Made by a program: the position numbers and the translations under genes. Source: Bacteroidota bacterium (GTDB lineage: Bacteria > Bacteroidota > Bacteroidia > AKYH767-A > JABDAW01). Taken from it: DNA of 35,374 nucleotides. The first letter of the stretch is position 1. Each line of letters opens with the position of its first letter. The stretch is taken from positions 1 through 35,374 of the forward strand of contig JABDAW010000011.1 of assembly GCA_013288905.1 (NCBI GenBank). Reading direction: 5' to 3'. Shown here in pieces: positions 23,961 through 30,493 of the stretch. The notes beneath the pieces are model-generated. The model searched no databases, was not told the origin of the DNA, and saw nothing but the letters and a program-made list of their open reading frames with translations.

Positions 23961-25345
23961 TTATTAACCGCAAAATTTGAATAGTGTTTCCTTAATATAT
24001 TTATTCCCGGAAAGTAAATGGAGATGATATTTAGTTTTCGTTTGATGGCTATTACTGCCATAAAATTCCACAAAACAACAGTAATAGAATTTGCAATGGC
24101 TGCGCCAAGAACTCCCATGATTGGAATAAAGATTATGCATAAAACGATGTTCATCATACTTGTGAAAAGGATGATGTTTTGATAAATTCTTTGGTAGCCG
24201 GTCATGATTAATAAATATCCTACCGATCCGGAAATTATTCCAAGAAATTGTCCGATGGTCATAATAATTAAAGGGGTACTTCCAATGATGAAGGCTTTGC
24301 CAAAGAACTTTAAAAACAATTCCGGGAAGGTACAAAATGCGATCAACACGGGCAGCGAAGAAAAGAATATCATTTGCGTAGATTTTGTAACGAATCTTTG
24401 AAACCCTTCCATATCGCCTTTGGTAAATAATTCAGAAAACTTAGGTGCCGAAATACTATTAATCGCCAGTAGGAAAATACTGGATATGGAGGATATTCTT
24501 TGGATGGTATTAAAGACTCCCACATCTACATCGGTACCATAAATCCCAAGGATAAAAGTGGCTGTCCAGTTTTGAATAAAAAAGATGGAACTCGCCAGTA
24601 GCATGGGCATTGATACATTCAGCAATTCACTATAGGGAATGGTATGTGTGACTTTCACTTTAAAGAACTTACTGGTTCTCAGCCATACAATCATGCTTAA
24701 GAAAAAGGTAATCAGTACAGAAAGATTTTGTGCCATCACTGCTGTCGAATTGCAGTATTTCCTGGGAACAAATTTCCCTCCGAAATAAATCAATACTCCG
24801 AGCATAATCAAGGCACTGAAAAGATAAAGCGATACCGAATTAAAGAACATAAAGGTGCCGACTTTCTTCAATCCTCGAAGGCATTCGAAATTCAAATAAG
24901 TTAAAGCCAGAGGTGTGACCAAAAAACCTTGCACCCTAATAAACTCCTCGAGATAGGGTTTGTGAAAAACGCCATTAGCTAAAATCGGAGCGATAAAATA
25001 AAGCAATATTCCCAAAGGAACTGAAACGGCAAGTATCACCAAAAAAGCCTTCACATAAATTTCCTTAACCAATTCAGGTTTATCTTGGGAATGATATTGG
25101 GCGATAAATTTGAGACTTGCGGTCTCGACACCAACTTTACCTATAATATTTGCAAAATTGAGAATCACAAAGACCAAAGAAGCAACCCCCAAAGCATCTG
25201 CGCCATAATATCGAGTTGTAATTATAGTGGCAAGGAAGGCAATAACAGTTCCGAAGACCTTAACACCAAAAGACATAATGCTTCCGTGCAACAGTTCTTT
25301 AAAATCAATATCGTGCTTTAATAAATGTCTGAATTTTGTAATCAT
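23957..25345 (-). CDS. Oligosaccharide flippase (Wzx/MATE-like)
   Basis: 462 residues with twelve to fourteen membrane helices. It begins with DFKELLHGSIMSFGVKVFGT, the amphipathic start and first helix of polysaccharide biosynthesis proteins (PST/Wzx), followed by TIITTRYYGADALGVASLVF, the family's RYYG-xxxxG signature. It should move lipid-linked repeat units across the inner membrane for the polymerase encoded downstream. It is the first gene of the operon. A -7 box lies 32-39 bp upstream. No Wzz, Wza or Wzc gene is present in the window. Confidence 0.9.
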   Translation of the reverse strand: MITKFRHLLKHDIDFKELLHGSIMSFGVKVFGTVIAFLATIITTRYYGADALGVASLVFVILNFANIIGKVGVETASLKFIAQYHSQDKPELVKEIYVKAFLVILAVSVPLGILLYFIAPILANGVFHKPYLEEFIRVQGFLVTPLALTYLNFECLRGLKKVGTFMFFNSVSLYLFSALIMLGVLIYFGGKFVPRKYCNSTAVMAQNLSVLITFFLSMIVWLRTSKFFKVKVTHTIPYSELLNVSMPMLLASSIFFIQNWTATFILGIYGTDVDVGVFNTIQRISSISSIFLLAINSISAPKFSELFTKGDMEGFQRFVTKSTQMIFFSSLPVLIAFCTFPELFLKFFGKAFIIGSTPLIIMTIGQFLGIISGSVGYLLIMTGYQRIYQNIILFTSMMNIVLCIIFIPIMGVLGAAIANSITVVLWNFMAVIAIKRKLNIISIYFPGINILRKHYSNFAVNN

Positions 25346-25376
25346 TCTTCAACTCTCACCGCCTTGTTTCGGGGTG

Positions 25377-25384
25377 CAAAGATA
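25377..25384 (-). promoter_or_regulatory. -7 box of the polysaccharide operon
   Basis: The reverse strand reads TATCTTTG, a perfect Bacteroidota -7 box, 32 bp upstream of the flippase start. The seven genes downstream have gaps of at most 30 bp or overlap, so one promoter probably serves all of them. Confidence 0.55.
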
Positions 25385-25470
25385 ATATTCTTTTCGGGCT
25401 TGATAATGAGAATAATCTTTATCTTCGTTTTGTTGTTGCTCCTCAAGAAGTCGCAATCACAAAACGGAAA

Positions 25471-25499
25471 AGTTATGAGTTGTCCGCGAACTCATAACT
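25471..25499. repeat. AGTTATGAGTT hairpin
   Basis: AGTTATGAGTT and AACTCATAACT pair across GTCCGCG, followed by further AACTCATAACT copies. A similar repeat occurs at 30397-30426. It lies between the operon and the RCC1 gene; no T-run follows on either strand. Confidence 0.6.
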
Positions 25500-25512
25500 C
25501 ATACTTAATAAC

Positions 25513-26925
25513 TCATAACTCCTTCACGAACTTCCCGCGTATACTGGAACTATTGCTTCTTACCTCATAGAAATAAAGCCCTGCGTTCCAGGTGGAAATA
25601 GTGATGGTATTATCAATGCCGGTAAGCATTTCTTTATAGACTTCTGTGCCGAGAAGGTCGGTGATTGTCAATTGACAATTAACAATTGACAATTGAGTGT
25701 GGATGTTTAGAACGGTGGTGGCGGGATTGGGATAGACAGTTATTCCATAAGATTTTTCTATCTCAACGATTCCGCTTCCTACATTGGTATTACATGAAAA
25801 TTGATCCTCATTTACGGTCATTCCATCACCAAGTTGCCCTGCCCAATTATTACCTGTAGCACAAATCACATTCGTCGGGGTTTTTATTCCGCAAGTATGT
25901 GTTCCTGGGACCACATTGTTTTGAAGGTATCCCCGAGCAGGTGATACATCAATCCAACTGTGATCTGTACCGATTAATTCCGGAGAATTCTGCTGCGTAG
26001 TTGAGCCGTCTCCCAATTGTCCATAGCCATTATATCCCCAGCCATAGAGCGTGCTATCAGCCTTTATTGCAAAGGCATGACAAGAACCTGCAGCAATTTT
26101 CACCCAGTCAGAATCGGTTCCTATTTGCAATGGAAAATCTTCATTAAAGGTATTTCCAAAACCTAATTGTCCATTCCCGTTAAAGCCCCATGACCAGATA
26201 GTATGGTTCGATTTCAATGCCATGCAATAGGCAAATCCTGCCGAAATTGCTATCCAATCAGTATCTGATTCCACTTGAGTAAATATGGAATCTATTCCAG
26301 AAAAACTACCATTCCCCAATTGCCCTCCTGCATCCTGTCCTGTTGCCCAGATGGTGCCATCTGATTTCAGGGCAAGGCTGTGTTCGCCCCCACCGGCAAC
26401 CTTGAGCCATTTTGAATTGAGACCTACATGTGTTGGAATTAATTTATTCACCGTCGTGCTGTCATCCAATTCTCCATTCCCATTCCAACCCCATGACCAA
26501 AGGCTGCTATCTTTTTGTATGGCAAAAGAAAAGTTCGATCCGCAGGTAATATTTTTCCAATTATTTCCGGTCCCTATACGAATCGGTTCATAAAGACCAG
26601 TTAGAGAATTTATTCCCAACTGACCATCATTATTAGAACCCCAAGACCATAATGAGCCATCTGATTTTAAGGCTAAACAATGAAAAGCTCCGGTGGCAAT
26701 ATCAGCCCAGTTATGGTCCGTCCCGATTTGCATGGGCGAAGATTGGCGAAGGGTATCGCCATGACCTAATTGCCCATTATAATTGTATCCCCATGACCAC
26801 AGCGTACTATCCGAACGCAGACCGACGGAGAAATCGCCGCCGCAAGAAACCTTCAGCCAGGTTTGGGAATAAGTGCTCAGGCTAATTATTGCTAACACGA
26901 TAAGGATTTGGAATGTTCTATTCAT
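25513..26925 (-). CDS. Secreted RCC1-repeat beta-propeller protein with T9SS sorting domain
   Basis: 470 residues. The signal peptide is FQILIVLAIISLSTYSQ. From about residue 22 to 365 there are seven RCC1-type repeats of ~50 residues, each with SLWSWGYNYNGQLGHGD-like cores and a following H-x-LALKSDG strand, which should close into a seven-bladed propeller. The end (about 390-470) is a T9SS domain: YGITVYPNPATTVLNIH ... YFYEVRSNSSSIRGKFVKEL. Inside that domain is a palindromic DNA repeat coding LSIVNCQLTI. The protein is probably displayed on or released from the cell surface. Bacterial RCC1 propellers are usually of unknown binding role. It has its own promoter. Confidence 0.88.
   Translation of the reverse strand: MNRTFQILIVLAIISLSTYSQTWLKVSCGGDFSVGLRSDSTLWSWGYNYNGQLGHGDTLRQSSPMQIGTDHNWADIATGAFHCLALKSDGSLWSWGSNNDGQLGINSLTGLYEPIRIGTGNNWKNITCGSNFSFAIQKDSSLWSWGWNGNGELDDSTTVNKLIPTHVGLNSKWLKVAGGGEHSLALKSDGTIWATGQDAGGQLGNGSFSGIDSIFTQVESDTDWIAISAGFAYCMALKSNHTIWSWGFNGNGQLGFGNTFNEDFPLQIGTDSDWVKIAAGSCHAFAIKADSTLYGWGYNGYGQLGDGSTTQQNSPELIGTDHSWIDVSPARGYLQNNVVPGTHTCGIKTPTNVICATGNNWAGQLGDGMTVNEDQFSCNTNVGSGIVEIEKSYGITVYPNPATTVLNIHTQLSIVNCQLTITDLLGTEVYKEMLTGIDNTITISTWNAGLYFYEVRSNSSSIRGKFVKEL
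25664..25695. repeat. AT-rich palindromic repeat inside the T9SS-domain coding sequence
   Basis: ATTGTCAATTGACAATTAAC followed by AATTGACAATT is made of overlapping inverted and direct copies of CAATTGACAATT. In frame it codes for the QLSIVNCQLTI segment of the RCC1 protein. It reads as an in-frame repeat insertion that the sorting domain tolerates. Confidence 0.75.
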
Positions 26926-26963
26926 ATTATTTATTATTAGTTATACTTTTTAATTTATGGCGA

Positions 26964-26971
26964 CAAAACTA
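26964..26971 (-). promoter_or_regulatory. -7 box of the RCC1 protein gene
   Basis: The reverse strand reads TAGTTTTG, a match to TAnnTTTG, 39 bp upstream of the start codon. Confidence 0.5.
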
Positions 26972-27034
26972 TAAAATAAATCTGTATTCCATCCGACCAT
27001 TCCCAAAAACTTCTCAAAATAGCTGCTATATATA

Positions 27035-27252
27035 ACTACCGTGTACCCACATCTTTTAAATTAAAAAAAGCAATAATGAATATTGAACAAGGAATTTTGA
27101 ATATTGATTTAGAAGGTTAAATTTAGAAGAAAAGAAGTCAGCATACAACTATGTTCATAGTTAACGAACTTCAATATTCAAAATTCCTTGTTCAATATTC
27201 ATTATTGTTTTCTTCCTTTTTCCTTAATAAAAAGATGTGGGTACACGGTAGA
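27035..27252. mobile_element. Nested inverted-repeat MITE-like element, family 1 copy B (218 bp)
   Basis: The outer ends CTACCGTGTACCCACATCTT and AAGATGTGGGTACACGGTAG are the same as in copy A (15981-16174) apart from the terminal base. The flanks are AT repeats (TATATATA / TATATAGG), so the duplication is imperfect or uncertain. The interior is unrelated to copy A: a perfect 37-bp inverted repeat (27071-27107 with 27171-27207) built on GAACAAGGAATTTTGAATAT. No ORF. It lies in the 540-bp gap between the RCC1 gene and rlmH; I see no gene in that gap. Confidence 0.87.
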
Positions 27253-27402
27253 TATATAGGAGTGTTTTTATTGAGGATAATCGGAAATTATTTTTCATGG
27301 GGCAAAGGTAAGCAATCAGTTCAGTATTAGAAAAACACATCCCTGGATGAATCCTTATAAAGTTTATTTCCTAATAGTATGACATATTGACAAAAATCTT
27401 AA

Positions 27403-27432
27403 TTGATAGTTTAGCGAAATTCCCTATTTTTG
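27403..27432 (+). promoter_or_regulatory. Promoter of rlmH
   Basis: TTG (27403-27405), 19 bp, then TATTTTTG (27425-27432): a near-perfect Bacteroidota promoter with a leader of about 32 nt before the rlmH start. Confidence 0.65.
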
Positions 27433-27469
27433 CAACCCAGATAAATAATCCAAAATACAGATCATTCCA

Positions 27470-27931
27470 TTGAAGATAAACCTCCTCCTGACTGGAAAAA
27501 CCGAAGGTGATATAATTCTTAGCGGCGTTAAACTCTATCAAAACCGCTTGACGAGATATGCTGATTTCGCGATTACCGAGATATCTGTCCTCAAAAATAC
27601 AGCGAATCTTTCTGAAAAAGAAATCAAAAGAAAAGAAGCTGAATTGATCCTGAAAAAGATCAGTGATAAGGATTTTGTGATTCTTCTTGATGAAAAAGGA
27701 AAGGAATATACATCGGTAGAATTCTCAACTTTTCTTAATAAACAGAATAAACCAATTACCTTCATCGTCGGTGGTGCTTATGGTTTTGATGAAGCGATTT
27801 ATAATAGAGCGAATGGAATGGTTTCACTTTCTAAAATGACCTTCACGCATCAGATGATTCGTTTGATTTTTGTGGAACAACTCTATCGCGCCATGACGAT
27901 TCTTAATGGCGAACCGTACCACCACAGTTAG
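27470..27931 (+). CDS. rlmH: 23S rRNA (pseudouridine-1915-N3)-methyltransferase
   Basis: 153 residues, the normal RlmH length (about 155). It has a SPOUT fold with the C-terminal knot: PITFIVGGAYGFDEAIYNRA, then MVSLSKMTFTHQMIRLIFVE and QLYRAMTILNGEPYHH. All are near-invariant in RlmH. It methylates pseudouridine 1915 in helix 69 of 23S rRNA on the assembled 70S ribosome. The start codon is TTG (no in-frame ATG upstream; MKINLLL is the expected N-terminus). Intact. Confidence 0.96.
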   Translation: MKINLLLTGKTEGDIILSGVKLYQNRLTRYADFAITEISVLKNTANLSEKEIKRKEAELILKKISDKDFVILLDEKGKEYTSVEFSTFLNKQNKPITFIVGGAYGFDEAIYNRANGMVSLSKMTFTHQMIRLIFVEQLYRAMTILNGEPYHHS

Positions 27932-27973
27932 TGAATAGTAAACCGTGAATAGTGAACAGTACATCATTATTCA

Positions 27974-28085
27974 CTATTTCACGACAATCATCTTCTTAGC
28001 CCCGGTAGCGCTCTATTGGTGAGGAGTTGATAGAAGTAGGTGCCGGAATGCAGGTCGCTGTTGTTGATCAAGTTTTGAAAAGTAT
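27974..28085 (-). pseudogene. Remnant of a T9SS C-terminal sorting domain, with frameshift
   Basis: Reading leftward from the lipoprotein stop, the frame gives NSDLHSGTYFYQLLTNRA, the typical end of a T9SS domain. A one-base shift then gives GAKKMIVVK and a stop, the standard final residues. The expected YPNP part is missing. So this is the last ~35 codons of a secreted-protein gene, disrupted by a 1-nt indel near 28005 and with its 5' part lost or replaced by the neighbouring lipoprotein gene. Short GTGAATAGT/ATTCACTA repeats lie just downstream. Confidence 0.7.
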
Positions 28086-28766
28086 TTACTGAATATGATA
28101 TCTTATCAATTTATAGGTGCTTTTCTGCCCACTAAAATAAAGTTCTGATTTTATAATTCCAACTTTATATTTTAAATAATAGTAACCACTGTCAGGTGTT
28201 GAAGGTATTCCATTACCTTGAAATCGGAATCTATAAACATTACTGTATGAAACAGTATCAACGAAATAATTCGGATAGAATGTAGTATTGCTATCTACCA
28301 CAATAGTCCCATTATTAGTTGAACACAAATTTATTCCATTCATTCCTCCAAAAGGTGCAAGTAAAGGAGCTTCTATTCTCATATTATTACTCTGCAAAAA
28401 ATATTGATATTGAAGTTTCATATTGTTTGTAGAATTAAATGCAAAGCGCCAATTATATTGACATACATCACCTGGCGAACCTTCATAATAAGTAAAAACA
28501 GACTTTTCCGGTTGTATCATATTACAAGTATCATAAGTGTTATTTAATGAATCATAATAGAACCAATAACTTCCGGTATTAAATAAAAAATTCTGAATCA
28601 AAAAAGTATCAATGTCGAAATAATAAGTCGGTGCACAATCGTGTGGAGGTTGAGTTTGGTTAGTTGGAGAATTAGTGCTTGAAGGATTAGGGGTATTCTC
28701 AGTCTTACATCCAATCATTAGATTAACGACTAAGTTCAAAACGATAAACCATTTCAATGCTTTCAT
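28086..28766 (-). CDS. Putative lipoprotein of unknown function
   Basis: 226 residues. WFIVLNLVVNLMIGCKTENT is a type II signal peptide with lipobox LMIGC. A Pro/Asn/Ser/Thr-rich linker (about 22-42) follows. The folded part has many Tyr and Asn, several Cys (HDCAPT, DTCNMI, VCQYNW, NLCSTN) and beta-like strands (GYYYLKYKVGIIKSELYFSG). No family recognised. It ends directly at the T9SS-domain remnant, so the two may once have been one gene or the remnant may be what is left of a neighbour. There is no T9SS domain in the intact frame. Confidence 0.7.
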   Translation of the reverse strand: MKALKWFIVLNLVVNLMIGCKTENTPNPSSTNSPTNQTQPPHDCAPTYYFDIDTFLIQNFLFNTGSYWFYYDSLNNTYDTCNMIQPEKSVFTYYEGSPGDVCQYNWRFAFNSTNNMKLQYQYFLQSNNMRIEAPLLAPFGGMNGINLCSTNNGTIVVDSNTTFYPNYFVDTVSYSNVYRFRFQGNGIPSTPDSGYYYLKYKVGIIKSELYFSGQKSTYKLIRYHIQ

Positions 28767-28789
28767 TATTTAGATTTTTTTCATTGATG

Positions 28790-28797
28790 CAAATTTA
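28790..28797 (-). promoter_or_regulatory. -7 box upstream of the 28086-28766 lipoprotein gene
   Basis: The reverse strand reads TAAATTTG, a match to TAnnTTTG, 24 bp before the start codon. Confidence 0.5.
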
Positions 28798-28810
28798 TAA
28801 TTAATTCCAA

Positions 28811-28843
28811 AACAAAAAAGCCCGACATTGCTGCCGGGCTTTT
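28811..28843 (-). terminator. Rho-independent terminator of the 28913-29659 gene
   Basis: AAAAGCCCG (28816-28824) pairs with CGGGCTTTT (28835-28843). Read leftward, the stem is followed by a T-run (top strand AACAAAAAA). It should end minus-strand transcripts of the gene upstream. Confidence 0.85.
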
Positions 28844-28850
28844 CTATCAA

Positions 28851-28899
28851 TTAGGAATTAAAAATCAGGATATGCATATTCCTAATTTTTAATTCCTAA
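28851..28899. repeat. 49-bp near-palindrome
   Basis: TTAGGAATTAAAAATCAGGA and its near-exact inverse TTCCTAATTTTTAATTCCTA surround TATGCATA. Extra TTCCTAATTCCTAATTAA copies follow. It lies between the stop codon of the 28913 gene and its terminator, so it would be at the 3' end of that transcript. Confidence 0.75.
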
Positions 28900-28912
28900 T
28901 TCCTAATTAATT

Positions 28913-29659
28913 TTATCCTAGAACATAAACTATGTTCGACAATTCGCTGATAAATTTATTGCCGTTTTTGGTATAAGCAATAATCATATAACCTACACCT
29001 GGTTTCAGGTTATTAAAAGTAATCGTTCTGCCTTTGCCTGTACAATTAATGGTATTAATTTCTGCAGCTGCTGCCAAAATAACTTTGAATTGCCCAAGAG
29101 TAATAGACGGAATAGGATCTGGAGTTACAGGAACAGTAACGGCTGGCATTTCTATCGCCATAAAAAAAGTTTCATCAGGAACATCGTCTCCATGTGGAGT
29201 AACATTTTTAACAGCTACTTTTCCGGTTCCAACATTTTCCGCCTCAATAACCGGAGTAACAGGAGTTCCTTTGGCGGTTTGAGTTAATTTTTGAGGAACC
29301 ATGTTCGCAAGCTTGATGTTCGTAGAAGCTTCCTCGGCAGTGCTGCGGTTAGCATCTGCATTCGCGATAACTTCAACCAGGTCAGCCAGACCATCCATCC
29401 AGATGACTCCCAGAGCCACTTTATCCTGAATAACATCATTATTGGCAGGCGAAGGAGCACCATTATGGACTAATATTGCGGTATTAATCGCACCGGCCAC
29501 AGCAGTTCCTTCAGTATAATAGGCAGTAGGAATGTTTGGATTAATGTACAATTCCGCTATAGAAGCTATGGCAATGGTTTCATTAATCAAATCTCTCATC
29601 ACCTTTCCGTTAGTGATGATGCTATAAGTTGTCCTTAATATTAAGATATATTTTATCAT
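28913..29659 (-). CDS. Unknown protein: helical N-terminal region plus FN3-like C-terminal domain
   Basis: 248 residues as in the track; the true start may be the later MRDLINETIAIA (residue 21), since the first 20 residues look unlike the rest. Residues about 20-130 are Ala-rich and helical (VALGVIWMDGLADLVEVIAN, STAEEASTNIKLANMVPQ). The last ~45 (GRTITFNNLKPGVGYMIIAY then SELSNIVYV) resemble the final strands of a fibronectin type III domain, with the 'LKPG-xY' tyrosine-corner motif. This two-part layout recalls small Bacteroidota proteins of unknown role. No signal peptide in the short form. It begins 4 bp after the KKLNGDQ-repeat frame and ends before a terminator. Confidence 0.65.
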   Translation of the reverse strand: MIKYILILRTTYSIITNGKVMRDLINETIAIASIAELYINPNIPTAYYTEGTAVAGAINTAILVHNGAPSPANNDVIQDKVALGVIWMDGLADLVEVIANADANRSTAEEASTNIKLANMVPQKLTQTAKGTPVTPVIEAENVGTGKVAVKNVTPHGDDVPDETFFMAIEMPAVTVPVTPDPIPSITLGQFKVILAAAAEINTINCTGKGRTITFNNLKPGVGYMIIAYTKNGNKFISELSNIVYVLG

Positions 29660-29663
29660 TTTT

Positions 29664-29987
29664 TTATTTATTTATTTTGTCTGTTATAATAAAAGGTATG
29701 TGTTGGTCGCCATTTAGTTTCTTTTGGTCGCCATTTAGTTTCTTTTGGTCGCCATTTAGTTTCTTTTGGTCACCATTTAGTTTCTTTTGGTCACCATTTA
29801 GTTTCTTTTGGTCACCATTTAGTTTCTTTTGGTCACCATTTAGTTTCTTTTGGTCGCCATTTAGTTTCTTTTGGTCGCCATTTAGTTTCTTTTGGTCGCT
29901 ACCCGGTATGTTTTGGCTATTCAGACCTTCTGAACCCTTTGCAACTCCATTTTCACTGGAACTTATATGTCTTGAATTCTTCATCAT
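29664..29987 (-). CDS. Possible repeat protein made of nine KKLNGDQ heptapeptides
   Basis: 107 residues: a Ser/Gly/Asn-rich start (SSSENGVAKGSEGLNSQNIP), nine perfect KKLNGDQ heptads, and a short tail HIPFIITDKINK. It lies on the same strand as, and 4 bp upstream of, the 28913-29659 gene, so it could be the first gene of that operon. The only variable base among the units (GGC or GGT for Gly) is synonymous. Against it: the other three arrays in this window also give open frames simply because their period is a multiple of three. The protein would be highly charged and disordered or helical. Confidence 0.4.
   Translation of the reverse strand: MMKNSRHISSSENGVAKGSEGLNSQNIPGSDQKKLNGDQKKLNGDQKKLNGDQKKLNGDQKKLNGDQKKLNGDQKKLNGDQKKLNGDQKKLNGDQHIPFIITDKINK
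29704..29903. repeat. Tandem array, nine full units with a 21-bp period
   Basis: GGTC(G/A)CCATTTAGTTTCTT plus TT recurs at 29705, 29726, 29747, 29768, 29789, 29810, 29831, 29852 and 29873, with a partial tenth at 29894. Units 1-3 and 8-9 have G and units 4-7 have A at the single variable base, so block duplication is likely. The array is flanked by GGTATGTGTTGG on the left and GGTATGTTTTGG on the right. Confidence 0.95.
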
Positions 29988-30046
29988 TATTTCAACGCCG
30001 CAAAATAGGTGATAATAAACTTATGAAAAAAATCTTGAATGTTATT

Positions 30047-30076
30047 AATACCATATTTTGTACAAAATATGGTATT
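30047..30076. repeat. Perfect 30-bp palindrome at the end of the 30075-30341 gene
   Basis: AATACCATATTTTG and CAAAATATGGTATT with TA between form an uninterrupted palindrome that overlaps the stop codon of the 88-residue gene. It is followed by ATTTATTTTT on the top strand and by no T-run on the bottom strand. It could be a weak terminator or a dimer-protein binding site. Confidence 0.75.
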
Positions 30077-30341
30077 ATTTATTTTTGAAAACTTTATACG
30101 CCATATATTTATTTAATAAAGTCTTGTATTGTCTGTCATCCAAATGTAAAATTTCCATGATGAATTCTTGTGGAAAACCGAAATTAAAAAGTTCATACAG
30201 GTCTAATGTTTCCATATAATTATCCATCACACTATCTTTCACACCAAGGCTTCCGCCATCCTTTCTATAGGCTCTCCAGGATTCTTTGGTGCAGAAATGT
30301 TTCATGAAAAGCTCGCAATCCAAATCATATTTTGTCATCAT
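30075..30341 (-). CDS. Small hypothetical protein
   Basis: 88 residues, mostly helical and acidic/aromatic (FMKHFCTKESWRAYRKDGGS, MDNYMETLDLYELFNFGFPQ), ending LLNKYMAYKVFKNK. No signal peptide or membrane segment and no recognised family. A perfect -7 box (TATCTTTG, 30383-30390) lies 42 bp upstream. Its stop codon lies inside a 30-bp palindrome. The promoter and the protein-like composition make it probably real. Confidence 0.6.
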   Translation of the reverse strand: MMTKYDLDCELFMKHFCTKESWRAYRKDGGSLGVKDSVMDNYMETLDLYELFNFGFPQEFIMEILHLDDRQYKTLLNKYMAYKVFKNK

Positions 30342-30382
30342 AATTTATTAAGATTAATTTATTGCTATATATTAAAGGAGTG

Positions 30383-30390
30383 CAAAGATA
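30383..30390 (-). promoter_or_regulatory. -7 box of the 30075-30341 gene
   Basis: The reverse strand reads TATCTTTG, a perfect match, 42 bp before the ATG. Confidence 0.5.
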
Positions 30391-30396
30391 GTTTTT

Positions 30397-30426
30397 GAGT
30401 TATGAGTTTGTGCAAACTCATGACTC
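30397..30426. repeat. GAGTTATGAGTTTG hairpin
   Basis: GAGTTATGAGTTTG (30397-30410) pairs with CAAACTCATGACTC (30413-30426), one mismatch. It resembles the hairpin at 25471-25499 and lies between two divergent promoters. Confidence 0.6.
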
Positions 30427-30464
30427 ATATTTCATAACTCCTAATTCTTAATTCTTAATTATAT

Positions 30465-30472
30465 TAAATTTG
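30465..30472 (+). promoter_or_regulatory. -7 box upstream of the sugar dehydrogenase gene
   Basis: TAAATTTG matches TAnnTTTG, 22 bp before the first ATG. It probably also serves tsaC and cca, which follow without gaps large enough for another promoter. Confidence 0.5.
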
Positions 30473-30493
30473 CATCCCTGATTTAATGCTTCA

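Noticed and set aside
28811-28843. Small RNA gene at the GC-rich hairpin
   Set aside because: The stem followed by a leftward T-run is explained by a terminator of the upstream gene.
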